Of a DNA stretch of 64,000 nt, positions 7,607-15,924 are shown one piece after another. A program made the position numbers and the translations under genes. This DNA is from Clostridia bacterium (GTDB taxonomy: Bacteria > Bacillota > Clostridia > Monoglobales > Monoglobaceae). Location: the NCBI GenBank assembly GCA_017546165.1, contig JAFYXL010000016.1, positions 1-64,000 on the forward strand, in the 5' to 3' direction. Numbering within the stretch: the first letter of the stretch is position 1; each line of letters begins with the position of its first letter. The notes below the pieces were generated by a model. It was not told the DNA's origin. It was given only the letters and a program-made list of their open reading frames with translations, and did no database searches.

Positions 7607-8512
7607 ATGTACGATATCATAATTATCGGCGGTGGTCCTGCGGGGCTCACCGCTGCCCTTTATGCACTCCGGGCAGAGAAGTCCGTGCTTGTGCTGGAAA
7701 AATTAGGCATTGGCGGGCAGATTGCGTTGTCAAGCAGGGTTGAGAACTTTCCCGGAGTTAAATCAATAAGCGGGTTTGAATTTGCCGAAAACCTGGCAAC
7801 CCAGGTGACTGATTTGGGCGGACAGATTGAGTATGAAGATGTGATTGGAATAAGGGACGGAAAAACAAAAACTGTTATTACCGATTCCGCTGAGTATGAG
7901 GCAAAGGCGGTGATTATTGCAACCGGCGTTAAAAACCGTACCCTTGGCGCAGCAGGTGAATCAGAACTGATTGGCAGCGGCATATCTTTTTGTGCAGTAT
8001 GCGATGGGGCATTTTACCGTGGGAAAACCGTTGCGGTAATAGGCGGAGGCAACACGGCTGTTGAGGATGCTGAATATCTGTCCAATATTGCGCAAAAGGT
8101 GTATATTATACACCGCCGCGATAAGTTCAGGGCGGAGGAACGCCTTGTAAAAAAGCTTGAAAAGTGTCAAAATGTTGAGTTTTTATTGAGTGCCACTGTG
8201 GAAAAGTTCTGTGGTGATGGCAAAATATCAGGCCTTGACCTTGTATCAACCAAGGATGACAGTAAATGGCATATCGATGTTGACGGGGCCTTTGTTGCTG
8301 TGGGGCAAATCCCGCAAAATGATATTTTAAAGGGTTTGATTAACCTTAGCGATGAAGGATATGTGTCTTCGGGGGAAGATTGTCTTACCAATATAGAGGG
8401 AATATTTGTGGCGGGAGATTGCCGCAAAAAGAGTATCAGGCAGTTGACAACCGCGGTAGGTGATGGAAGCGTTGCGGCACTTGCGGCCTGCAGCTTTGTT
8501 GATGCAGGATAG
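7607..8512 (+). CDS. trxB: Thioredoxin-disulfide reductase
   Basis: 301 residues. FAD-binding GGGPAG near the N-terminus, the redox-active CAVC in FCAVCDG (about residue 130), an NAD(P)H-binding GGGNTAVEDA, and the C-terminal FAD motif GIFVAGDCR. It reduces thioredoxin-type CxxC proteins with NAD(P)H. I chose ATG 7607 (MYDIIIIGG), placing the Rossmann strand at the very N-terminus as is normal; AAAGGG lies 12 nt upstream, and upstream starts at 7586 or 7595 abut or overlap it. The short gap after nrdD suggests it reduces the fused NrdD domain. Confidence 0.93.
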   Translation: MYDIIIIGGGPAGLTAALYALRAEKSVLVLEKLGIGGQIALSSRVENFPGVKSISGFEFAENLATQVTDLGGQIEYEDVIGIRDGKTKTVITDSAEYEAKAVIIATGVKNRTLGAAGESELIGSGISFCAVCDGAFYRGKTVAVIGGGNTAVEDAEYLSNIAQKVYIIHRRDKFRAEERLVKKLEKCQNVEFLLSATVEKFCGDGKISGLDLVSTKDDSKWHIDVDGAFVAVGQIPQNDILKGLINLSDEGYVSSGEDCLTNIEGIFVAGDCRKKSIRQLTTAVGDGSVAALAACSFVDAG

Positions 8513-8523
8513 AACGAAAAATT

Positions 8524-8552
8524 AAAACGGACCTTTTAAAAGGCCCGTTTTT
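8524..8552. terminator. Bidirectional terminator between trxB and spoVT
   Basis: AAACGG-a-CCTTTT / AAAAGG-c-CCGTTT stem with T tracts on both sides, serving two convergent genes. Confidence 0.8.
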
Positions 8553-8556
8553 TTAT

Positions 8557-9096
8557 TTATTCCATTGTCTTGCCCAAAAAGCCTGCAGCAACTTCTGCCA
8601 GCTTTGATTCAACGTCACCAAAGTCACGGTTGCCATCGGGGGAAATAATCATTACTGTGCCGATGCTGTCGCCTTCAAAAACAATAGGAGCAATAACGCC
8701 TGCTTTGTAGTTGTTGTTGCCATCAACTATTGCAACATCCTGGCCGTCTTTCCCGGCAAGGAATCCCGTTTTGTCATGCATTATTTTTTCTGCTTCTGAA
8801 GACAGCTTTTTGTCAGCAAGTTCTTTTTTTGGCGCGCCGGATACGGCGATTATGGTGTCTTTATCCGAGATGCAGCAGGCGAGCCCTGTTGTTTTTGCCA
8901 AAGATTCGGCATATTGGTGTGCAAACTCGCCAAGCTCACCTATTGGTGAATATTTCTTAAATATAACAGTCCCGTCATTTTCGGTGAAAATTTCCAAAGG
9001 GTCGCCTTCCCGAATCCGCATTGTACGGCGGATTTCTTTTGGAATAACAATTCGACCCAGATCGTCTATTCTGCGCACAATTCCTGTTGCTTTCAT
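8557..9096 (-). CDS. spoVT: Stage V sporulation protein T, transcriptional regulator
   Basis: 179 residues. The N-terminal ~50 residues form an AbrB-type swapped-hairpin DNA-binding domain (MKATGIVRRIDDLGRIVIPKEIRRT), followed by a GAF-like C-terminal domain (about 55-178). In spore formers SpoVT acts in the forespore, tuning sigma-G-dependent genes. Length and layout match the family throughout. AGGAG lies 9 nt before the ATG. It is convergent with trxB, so it has its own promoter upstream near 9100-9180. Its presence is the clearest sign that this organism sporulates. Confidence 0.95.
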   Translation of the reverse strand: MKATGIVRRIDDLGRIVIPKEIRRTMRIREGDPLEIFTENDGTVIFKKYSPIGELGEFAHQYAESLAKTTGLACCISDKDTIIAVSGAPKKELADKKLSSEAEKIMHDKTGFLAGKDGQDVAIVDGNNNYKAGVIAPIVFEGDSIGTVMIISPDGNRDFGDVESKLAEVAAGFLGKTME

Positions 9097-9169
9097 ATCT
9101 GAATTCTCCTTTTATTTCATTTTACCTTGCTATTATTTGTGAAAACGCATAAATTATCCAAAGAAATAT

Positions 9170-9197
9170 TTGACAAAAAAATGGTATATGATATAAT
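9170..9197 (+). promoter_or_regulatory. Promoter of the alpha/beta hydrolase gene
   Basis: TTGACA 9170-9175, 16-bp spacer, TATAAT 9192-9197, in the gap divergent from spoVT. Confidence 0.7.
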
Positions 9198-9256
9198 AAA
9201 TACATTATATAGAAAACCCATACTGAAGTATAAAAGTGCTTTGAGGGACTTTATTT

Positions 9257-10075
9257 ATGGAGCGTTTTATTATGAAAATTGAAGTTATGAATTTGTGGAA
9301 CAAAATTCCCGGTGAGAATGGGGATGTGCCTACGATTACAGCATATATCCCCGAGAATAAAATGCACAATGGTGCAGTGGTAGTATTTGCGGGCGGAGGC
9401 TATGGATTTCGTTCTCCCCACGAGGGTGAGGGCTATGCAAAATTTTTAGCGGAAAATGGAATTTGTGCATTTGATGTAGCTTATAGAGTGGCTCCTTATG
9501 AATTTCCTATTGAACTTCTTGATGCAAGACGCAGTGTGAAGTTTGTCCGTCATTTTGCGGATAAATACGGCATTGACAAAGACAAAATTGCAGTTATGGG
9601 ATCATCTGCAGGGGGACACTTGGCGGCACTTTGCTCAACCTATAAAAAAGACATTGATTTTGAAGTGGAAAATGACGAAATTGAGAAGGAAGACTTTCTC
9701 CCAAATGCTCAGATTCTTTGTTATCCTGTTGTTAAGCTCAGCGCACCTATCGGTCATCAAGGCTCAGGCGACAACCTTATGGGCGGCAAAAAGACACAGG
9801 AACTTGAGAACAGCCTGACTCCGGACCTGATTGCGGATGACAGTGCACCCCGTGCCTTTATCTGGCATACATTTACCGATGAATTGGTAAATGTAATAAA
9901 CAGTCTCGGCTATGCCAAAAAGCTGAAAGAAGCAGGAGGCTCTGTGGAACTTCACATCTTCCCTGATGGGGATCACGGTATGGGACTCAGCCAAAACAAG
10001 GGAACTGCTGTGGGTGACCACGTTTCACAATGGAATGGACTTTTGCTTAACTGGCTCAAATATATTGGATTTTAA
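9257..10075 (+). CDS. Alpha/beta hydrolase, acetyl-esterase-like
   Basis: 272 residues, no signal peptide, so cytoplasmic. The oxyanion region VVVFAGGGYGFRSPHEGEG and nucleophile elbow GSSAGGH (about residue 117) are followed by an acid in HTFTDELV and the catalytic His in FPDGDHGMGL. The pattern resembles acetyl-xylan or BD-FAE type carbohydrate esterases that deacetylate imported oligosaccharides; the substrate is inferred from family resemblance only. GAGGGA is 8 nt before ATG 9257; ATG 9272 is a possible alternative start. It is monocistronic, with a terminator-like hairpin downstream. Confidence 0.75.
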   Translation: MERFIMKIEVMNLWNKIPGENGDVPTITAYIPENKMHNGAVVVFAGGGYGFRSPHEGEGYAKFLAENGICAFDVAYRVAPYEFPIELLDARRSVKFVRHFADKYGIDKDKIAVMGSSAGGHLAALCSTYKKDIDFEVENDEIEKEDFLPNAQILCYPVVKLSAPIGHQGSGDNLMGGKKTQELENSLTPDLIADDSAPRAFIWHTFTDELVNVINSLGYAKKLKEAGGSVELHIFPDGDHGMGLSQNKGTAVGDHVSQWNGLLLNWLKYIGF

Positions 10076-10152
10076 AAGAATATAATTTTTTTGAATAAAT
10101 ATAAAAATAATATGGATTTTTTTATTAATATGTGATACAATTGAAAATAGCG

Positions 10153-10182
10153 TAAAAGTTTGGCAACTTGCCGGACTTTTAT
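10153..10182 (+). terminator. Probable terminator
   Basis: Stem AAAAGT-tt-GGCAA / TTGCC-gg-ACTTTT with a T-rich 3' arm. Confidence 0.55.
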
Positions 10183-10214
10183 ACTTTAAAAATCAGTTTG
10201 AGGTAATGAGTAGA

Positions 10215-10664
10215 ATGGAAACTTTAAAAAAAGTTGAGATTTTTACTGACGGTGCGTGCAGTGGCAACCCCGGCCCGGGCGGTTATGGTACCATACTTCG
10301 TTTTGGGAATCACGAGAAAGAGCTTTCCGGCGGAGACAGGGAGACTACCAACAACCGTATGGAGCTGACCGCGGCAATTGTGGGGCTTGAGGCACTTAAG
10401 GAACCCTGCTCTGTTACACTATACAGTGATTCCAAGTATCTTATTGATGCTGTAAATTGCGGCTGGGCTGTACGGTGGCGTGAGAACGGTTGGATGCGTA
10501 CAAAACGTGAAAAAGCGCAAAATCCTGATTTGTGGGAAAGGCTGCTTGACCTGATTGAAAAACACGAGGTAACTTTTGTTTGGGTAAAGGGTCACGCCGG
10601 ACACCCCGAAAACGAGCGATGCGACCGACTGGCAGTTTTGGAGACGGAAAAACATCGTGGCTAA
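10215..10664 (+). CDS. rnhA: Ribonuclease HI
   Basis: 149 residues; cuts the RNA strand of RNA-DNA hybrids. The catalytic carboxylates are visible: Asp in [19 protein letters not shown], Glu in [12 protein letters not shown], Asp in [12 protein letters not shown], and the last Asp in [11 protein letters not shown]; the handle region [10 protein letters not shown] is present, as in the E. coli type. I prefer ATG 10215, with GAGG 11 nt upstream, over ATG 10206, which sits only 2 nt from it. It is a free-standing gene before the iscS operon. Confidence 0.93.
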   Translation: METLKKVEIFTDGACSGNPGPGGYGTILRFGNHEKELSGGDRETTNNRMELTAAIVGLEALKEPCSVTLYSDSKYLIDAVNCGWAVRWRENGWMRTKREKAQNPDLWERLLDLIEKHEVTFVWVKGHAGHPENERCDRLAVLETEKHRG

Positions 10665-10667
10665 CTG

Positions 10668-10736
10668 GTTTTGATAAATCAAAACGGAGAGATCTACTTT
10701 TCATAGATTATTCACACAATGTGTGAAGTCACTCCG
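10668..10736 (+). promoter_or_regulatory. Dyad-rich leader upstream of iscS
   Basis: Three inverted repeats lie in 69 bp: GTTTTGAT-aa-ATCAAAAC (10668-10685), outer arms CGGAG/CTCCG (10685-10689 with 10732-10736), and within them TTCACAC-aat-GTGTGAA (10711-10727). The second and third could form one nested RNA structure; the dyads could equally be protein sites. No clear promoter is seen in the gap. Confidence 0.35.
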
Positions 10737-10762
10737 CTATTTTGGAAAGGTAGGATTTATAA

Positions 10763-11941
10763 ATGGAAGCAAAAAGAATTTATGTGGATCATTCAGCAAC
10801 CACTCCTATGAAAAAAGAAGTTCTTGATGCCATGCTTCCCTATTTTACGGAAAGCTTTGGCAATGCCTCAACGGTATATGCCGAGGGCAGAGAGACAAAA
10901 AAAGCGATTAATACAGCGCGTGAACAAGTAGCAAAGGCTATTGGAGCAACGGCAGATGAGATTTTCTTCGCAGGCTCAGGCACAGAAGCTGACAACTGGG
11001 CAATACGTGGTATTGCTGCGGCAAACCGCAATAAGGGCAACCATATTATTACATCAGCGGTTGAACATCACGCAATTTTGCACACCTGTGCAGCACTTGA
11101 AAAGGATGGGTTTGAGGTTACCTATCTTCCTGTTGATGAGTATGGTATGGTATCACCTGAAAGTGTGAGAGATGCAATTACTGACAAGACAATTCTTGTG
11201 AGTATTATGACAGCTAATAACGAAATTGGAACCATTATGCCAATCGCTGAAATAGGTAAGATCGTAAAGGAAAAAGGTGTAATTTTCCATACTGATGCCG
11301 TGCAGGCAATAGGTATGATGAAAATTGATGTTGATGAACTGAATGTTGACTTGCTTTCAGTCACCGGTCACAAGTTCTATGGACCAAAAGGTTCAGGCGC
11401 CTTGTATGTGAGGAAGGGTACAAAGATCAGTCCATTTGTTACAGGTGGCGGACAGGAGAAAAACAAAAGAGCTGGCACTGAAAACGTACCTGCCATTGTT
11501 GGCCTTGGTAAAGCGATTGAACTTGCAACAGAGGATATTGAAGGCCACAACAAAAAACTTCGCCAAATGCGGGACAGATTTATTGATAGAATTCTAAACG
11601 AAATTCCTTATACAAGACTTAACGGTCACAGAACAGAGAGAATGGCAAGCAATGCTAATATCTCATTTGAGTTCATTGAAGGGGAATCACTTCTTCTTAT
11701 GCTTGATATGAAGGGAATATCCGCATCAAGCGGCAGTGCCTGCACATCCGGGTCACTTGACCCATCCCACGTTCTGCTTGCCATAGGTTTAAAACACGAA
11801 ACCGCTCACGGCTCGCTCAGGGTTACTTTTGGCAACAGCAACACGATGGAAGATGTGGATACAATAGTTGAGGAACTGAAGGTTATTGTTGCTCGGCTCA
11901 GGGAAATGTCACCACTGTATGAAGCTGTTAAGAATAAATAA
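10763..11941 (+). CDS. iscS: Cysteine desulfurase (NifS/IscS type)
   Basis: 392 residues, PLP enzyme that takes sulfur from cysteine to form a protein persulfide. PLP lysine is in SVTGHKFYGPKGSG; a conserved His in SAVEHHAIL stacks on the cofactor; the mobile catalytic cysteine is in SSGSACTSGSLDPSHVL, the group I (IscS/NifS) form. AGGTAGG is 8 nt before the ATG. It is followed by iscU and mnmA, so its sulfur goes to Fe-S clusters and to tRNA 2-thiouridine. No iscR, hscA or fdx accompanies it, which is usual in Clostridia. Confidence 0.94.
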   Translation: MEAKRIYVDHSATTPMKKEVLDAMLPYFTESFGNASTVYAEGRETKKAINTAREQVAKAIGATADEIFFAGSGTEADNWAIRGIAAANRNKGNHIITSAVEHHAILHTCAALEKDGFEVTYLPVDEYGMVSPESVRDAITDKTILVSIMTANNEIGTIMPIAEIGKIVKEKGVIFHTDAVQAIGMMKIDVDELNVDLLSVTGHKFYGPKGSGALYVRKGTKISPFVTGGGQEKNKRAGTENVPAIVGLGKAIELATEDIEGHNKKLRQMRDRFIDRILNEIPYTRLNGHRTERMASNANISFEFIEGESLLLMLDMKGISASSGSACTSGSLDPSHVLLAIGLKHETAHGSLRVTFGNSNTMEDVDTIVEELKVIVARLREMSPLYEAVKNK

Positions 11942-11964
11942 AGTACGAAAGGGAAATATAGATT

Positions 11965-12414
11965 ATGTATAGTGAAAAAGTAATGGACCATTTTTCAAAT
12001 CCAAGAAATGTGGGAGAAATTGAAGATGCAAACGCAGTAGGACAGGTAGGAAACCCTAAGTGCGGCGACATAATGAAAATTTATATGAGTATAAACGATG
12101 ATACCAAAGTGATTGAGGATGTAAAGTTTAAAACCTTTGGTTGCGGAGCGGCTGTTGCAACTTCCAGTATGGCGACAGAACTTGTAAAGGGCAAAACCAT
12201 TGATGAGGCACTGGCTGTTACCAACGTTGCAGTGGCAGAGGCTCTTGACGGGCTTCCTCCGGTAAAGATGCACTGCTCAAACCTTGCTCAGGAAGCAATA
12301 CATTCTGCAATTGCAGATTATTATAACCGCAAGGGCATTGACCCAACAGGTATTGTGGGATGTAATGGTGATTGTGCTTGTTGTCACGGTCATCACGCTG
12401 AAGAGGAAGAATAA
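11965..12414 (+). CDS. iscU: Fe-S cluster scaffold protein IscU/NifU N-terminal type
   Basis: 149 residues. The scaffold cysteines are present in GNPKCGDIM, FKTFGCGAAVATSS and VKMHCSNLAQEA; an Asp adjoins the first. This is the NifU-like short scaffold on which IscS-derived sulfur and iron assemble into clusters. The C-terminal tail (CNGDCACCHGHHAEEEE) adds four cysteines and several histidines beyond the core scaffold, possibly metal binding. GAAAGGG is upstream of the ATG. It follows iscS by 23 nt and ends before a terminator. Confidence 0.93.
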   Translation: MYSEKVMDHFSNPRNVGEIEDANAVGQVGNPKCGDIMKIYMSINDDTKVIEDVKFKTFGCGAAVATSSMATELVKGKTIDEALAVTNVAVAEALDGLPPVKMHCSNLAQEAIHSAIADYYNRKGIDPTGIVGCNGDCACCHGHHAEEEE

Positions 12415-12424
12415 AATGAAAGGT

Positions 12425-12457
12425 AAAAAGACCGGCTTGTATTCAGTCGGTCTTTTT
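12425..12457 (+). terminator. Terminator-like hairpin between iscU and mnmA
   Basis: Perfect 10-bp stem AAAAAGACCG / CGGTCTTTTT with a 13-nt loop. The 3' arm supplies the T tract. It ends 14 nt before the mnmA start codon. Confidence 0.75.
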
Positions 12458-12471
12458 AAAACATTGAAATT

Positions 12472-13521
12472 ATGAAACCGGAAAAAGTTGCGATAGGTAT
12501 GTCGGGCGGCGTAGATTCAAGCGTTGCGGCGGCACTTCTTAAAAAGTCTGGATATGAGGTAATCGGCCTTACTATGATTCTTTGGGACAATGACAAAAAT
12601 GCCATAGAGGATGCAAAACGAGTTTGCGAAAAAATGGAGATTGAACATCACTGTGTCGATTTTCGTGATGAGTTCAACAAAATAGTGATTGACTATTTTG
12701 TTGAGGAATATCAAAGTGGCAGAACCCCCAATCCTTGTATTGTGTGTAACAGGTTTTTGAAGTTTGATGCGATGCAAAGTTATGCTGAAACTCTTGGTGC
12801 TGACAAAATTGCTACGGGGCATTATGCAAAAATCCAGTTGGATGAAGAATCCGGAAGATATTTGTTGAAACAGGCAAATTCTTGCGAAAAAGACCAGACA
12901 TATGTCTTGTATTCATTAACTCAAAAACAGCTGTCCAGGACATTAATGCCTCTTGGTGAGCTGAAAAGCAAAGCAGAGACTCGTGAGATTGCTGAACAGT
13001 TAGGGTTTGACGTAGCAACCAAAGCGGATAGTATGGAAATCTGCTTTATACCCGACCAGGATTATGTGAAGTTTATTGAAAGATATTCCGGCAAGAAATG
13101 CACACCGGGTGATTTTGTTGATGCAAACGGCAATGTTCTTGGTAAACACAGCGGAATTATAAACTACACAATAGGACAGCGCAAGGGTCTTGGTGTTACA
13201 TTTGGCAAGCCTATGTTTGTAACCCGGATTGATGCTGAAAAGAATACAGTTGTTCTTGGTGAAAAAGGGACAGAATTTTCTCAGGAACTTATGGCAAATA
13301 AGCTGAATTTTATACCATTTGAAAAACTCACACAACCCATCCAGGTGGTGGCCAAGGTGCGTTATAGCGCCAAACCGGCGCCTGCTACTGTGATTCCTGA
13401 GGGTGAAGATATGGTCAGGGTAGTATTTGATTTGCCGCAAAGAGCGGTTACTCCGGGCCAGGCAGTAGTATTTTATGATAAGAACGATATGAGTGTAATC
13501 GGCGGAGGAATTATCCGCTGA
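12472..13521 (+). CDS. mnmA: tRNA-specific 2-thiouridylase
   Basis: 349 residues; activates U34 of Glu/Gln/Lys tRNAs with ATP and replaces oxygen by sulfur from a cysteine desulfurase. The PP-loop GMSGGVDSSVAA is at the N-terminus; the catalytic Cys pair is in NPCIVCNRFLKF and the downstream MEICFIPDQDY; GHYAKI and the IGQRKGLGV motif are present. Only ATG 12472 fits the family N-terminus, yet no Shine-Dalgarno is visible and a terminator stem ends 14 nt upstream, so its expression signals are odd. Its place after iscS-iscU fits the sulfur relay. Confidence 0.94.
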   Translation: MKPEKVAIGMSGGVDSSVAAALLKKSGYEVIGLTMILWDNDKNAIEDAKRVCEKMEIEHHCVDFRDEFNKIVIDYFVEEYQSGRTPNPCIVCNRFLKFDAMQSYAETLGADKIATGHYAKIQLDEESGRYLLKQANSCEKDQTYVLYSLTQKQLSRTLMPLGELKSKAETREIAEQLGFDVATKADSMEICFIPDQDYVKFIERYSGKKCTPGDFVDANGNVLGKHSGIINYTIGQRKGLGVTFGKPMFVTRIDAEKNTVVLGEKGTEFSQELMANKLNFIPFEKLTQPIQVVAKVRYSAKPAPATVIPEGEDMVRVVFDLPQRAVTPGQAVVFYDKNDMSVIGGGIIR

Positions 13522-13549
13522 AATCAGAATTTAAAAAGGAAAAAGGCCT

Positions 13550-15907
13550 ATGAACTTTCTTGAAATACGAAAAAAAATAATTGCAAATAGTTGGAGCAAC
13601 TTAAACAACAAACAGCTTGAGGCGGTAGTAAATACTGAGGGCCCACTCCTTGTAATTGCAGGGGCGGGCTCAGGCAAGACTACAGTAATTATACATAAAA
13701 TTGCACATTTGATGATATATGGAAAGGCTTATTTTGATACTGTTGTCCCTGATATATCAGAAGAGGAACTTGAGATACTTGAGTGGTATTCACAGGGCGA
13801 GATTGATGAGCTGCCTTTGGAACTTCGCAAATATCTGGTGGCCAATCCTGTAGAGCCGTATAATATACTTGCCATAACATTTACTAATAAGGCAGCGGCA
13901 GAGCTTAAATCAAGACTTAGCTCCAAGCTGGGCCCAAGCGGAGAAGAAGTATGGGCATCCACATTCCATTCCTCCTGCGTAAAGTTCTTAAGACGGGATA
14001 TTGACAGACTCGGCTTTGAAAGAAATTTTGTGATTTTTGATACCGCAGATAGTCAGACTTTGATTAAAGAGTGTATGAAGGATTTAAATATTGACTCCAA
14101 GGAATTTACACCTAAAGCAATTGGCGGAGCAATAAGTCAGGCGAAAAATGAATTAATTACCCCTGAGGATTATGCCGCTATATTTAAAACGGATTTTTAC
14201 AAATCCACGGTGGCGAGAATTTATACAATGTATCAAAGCCGTCTGAAAAAGTACAATGCTCTTGATTTTGATGACCTTATTATGTGTGCGGTTAAGCTGT
14301 TTGAGGAAAATCCTGATGTTCTTGAATATTATCAAAACAGGTTTAGATATATACTTGTGGATGAATACCAGGATACCAATCACGCTCAGTATCGGCTTGT
14401 GAGTCTTCTGGCGGCAAAACACAGAAATATTTGTGTGGTAGGCGATGATGACCAAAGTATTTACAAATTCCGTGGTGCGGATATAACAAATATCCTGGGC
14501 TTTGAAGACGAATTTGAAAATGCAAAAACCATTAAGCTTGAAGAAAACTATCGCAGTACACAGAATATTTTAAGTGCTGCCAATAAAGTGATTTCCAATA
14601 ATTGTGGCAGAAAACCTAAGAAACTCTGGACTCAGAACGGTTCAGGCGAGCCTGTGACTATTTATAATGCAAGCAACGAGCACGATGAGGCTAAATACAT
14701 TGCGGACAAGATTGCACAGCTTCACTCAAAGGGAGATACATTCAATGATTGCGCAATACTTTATCGTATGAATGCTGAATCCCGAGTTGTGGAGGATACT
14801 CTCCTTAGAAATGCTATCCCTTATAAAGTTTTTGGCGGCCTGAGATTTTACGACCGCAAGGAAATCAAAGATTTGACATCTTATTTAAGACTTGTTCAAA
14901 ACAAAAACGACAATGTGGCTTTTTCGAGAATTGTAAATGTGCCCAAGCGTGGCATAGGGGATACAACTGTTGACAAAATTTTAAGCCTTGCTGAAGAAAA
15001 TGAGTTGAGTGCCTTTGAAATTGCAAAGAGTGCAGGTGATTACCCTGAACTCTCACGCAGTGCGACTAAGATAAGGGTGTTTATAGAACTTATTGATGGA
15101 ATGGCTGACAAAAAGGATTCAGGGATGGACCTTGAAACCTTTATCAGAGATGTAATGTACGATTCAGGAATGATGTCGGCATTGGAACTTGAGAATACTG
15201 TTGAAAGCCGTACCAGGATTGAAAACTTAAAAGAATTTCTGTCAGTGGTACAGGAGACCGTGAAACAGGAGCCGGAAACAGATCTTGAAAACCTGCTTGA
15301 AAATATTTCGCTGGTATCTGACATTGATAATTATGACGATGCGCAGGAAACCGTAACTCTTATGACGCTTCACAGTGCAAAGGGCCTTGAATTTAAAAAT
15401 GTTTTCCTTATCGGTATGGAGGAGGGAGTATTTCCGGGAGTTCGGTCAATGAACACTGAAGAAGAAATGGAGGAAGAGCGTCGCCTTTGTTATGTGGGCA
15501 TTACCCGTGCAAAGGAAAAGCTATTTCTGTCCCATACCGAAACCAGAACTCTTTTTGGTACGACTAAGTATAATATGAAGTCAAGGTTTTTGAAGGAGAT
15601 TCCAAAAGACTTTGTAAATGAAGAAAAGTACCGCTTGGCAAATGAAGAATTGTTTGAATATGCAGGGCTTAAAAAGCCTGAGATGGACAAATCTATGTTT
15701 AAAACCGCAACCCATCAACCAAAGCCTGCTAAAAATGCAGAAGAACTTGATTTTAGTATAGGTGACAGAGTATCACACCGTAAGTTTGGCGAGGGAACGG
15801 TGCTTGAAGCGAAAGCGTTAGGTGCGGATATGTTTCTTAAGATTAAGTTTGATTCTGTGGGTGAGAAAAACCTTATGGCGGCATATGTTAAACTCGAAAA
15901 ACTGTAA
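13550..15907 (+). CDS. pcrA: ATP-dependent DNA helicase PcrA/UvrD
   Basis: 785 residues, superfamily 1A 3'-5' helicase for repair and replication restart. Motifs in order: Walker A AGAGSGKT (about 38-45), Ia AITFTNKAA (about 108), II VDEYQDTN, III GDDDQSIYKFRGA, IV ENYRST, V TLMTLHSAKGLEF, VI YVGITRAKEKL. The C-terminal ~45 residues form the Tudor-like RNA-polymerase-binding domain (IGDRVSHRKFGEGTVLEAK). Between motifs I and Ia lies an acidic insertion of ~44 residues (about 58-101) that typical PcrA lacks. A GGAAAAAGG precedes the ATG. Confidence 0.93.
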   Translation: MNFLEIRKKIIANSWSNLNNKQLEAVVNTEGPLLVIAGAGSGKTTVIIHKIAHLMIYGKAYFDTVVPDISEEELEILEWYSQGEIDELPLELRKYLVANPVEPYNILAITFTNKAAAELKSRLSSKLGPSGEEVWASTFHSSCVKFLRRDIDRLGFERNFVIFDTADSQTLIKECMKDLNIDSKEFTPKAIGGAISQAKNELITPEDYAAIFKTDFYKSTVARIYTMYQSRLKKYNALDFDDLIMCAVKLFEENPDVLEYYQNRFRYILVDEYQDTNHAQYRLVSLLAAKHRNICVVGDDDQSIYKFRGADITNILGFEDEFENAKTIKLEENYRSTQNILSAANKVISNNCGRKPKKLWTQNGSGEPVTIYNASNEHDEAKYIADKIAQLHSKGDTFNDCAILYRMNAESRVVEDTLLRNAIPYKVFGGLRFYDRKEIKDLTSYLRLVQNKNDNVAFSRIVNVPKRGIGDTTVDKILSLAEENELSAFEIAKSAGDYPELSRSATKIRVFIELIDGMADKKDSGMDLETFIRDVMYDSGMMSALELENTVESRTRIENLKEFLSVVQETVKQEPETDLENLLENISLVSDIDNYDDAQETVTLMTLHSAKGLEFKNVFLIGMEEGVFPGVRSMNTEEEMEEERRLCYVGITRAKEKLFLSHTETRTLFGTTKYNMKSRFLKEIPKDFVNEEKYRLANEELFEYAGLKKPEMDKSMFKTATHQPKPAKNAEELDFSIGDRVSHRKFGEGTVLEAKALGADMFLKIKFDSVGEKNLMAAYVKLEKL

Positions 15908-15924
15908 GTTAGGAGAATTCCATT

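Noticed and set aside
9097-9180. Sigma-G promoter for spoVT
   Set aside because: A GGATA and an AAATAATA lie near the expected distance, but the -10 match is too weak to claim.
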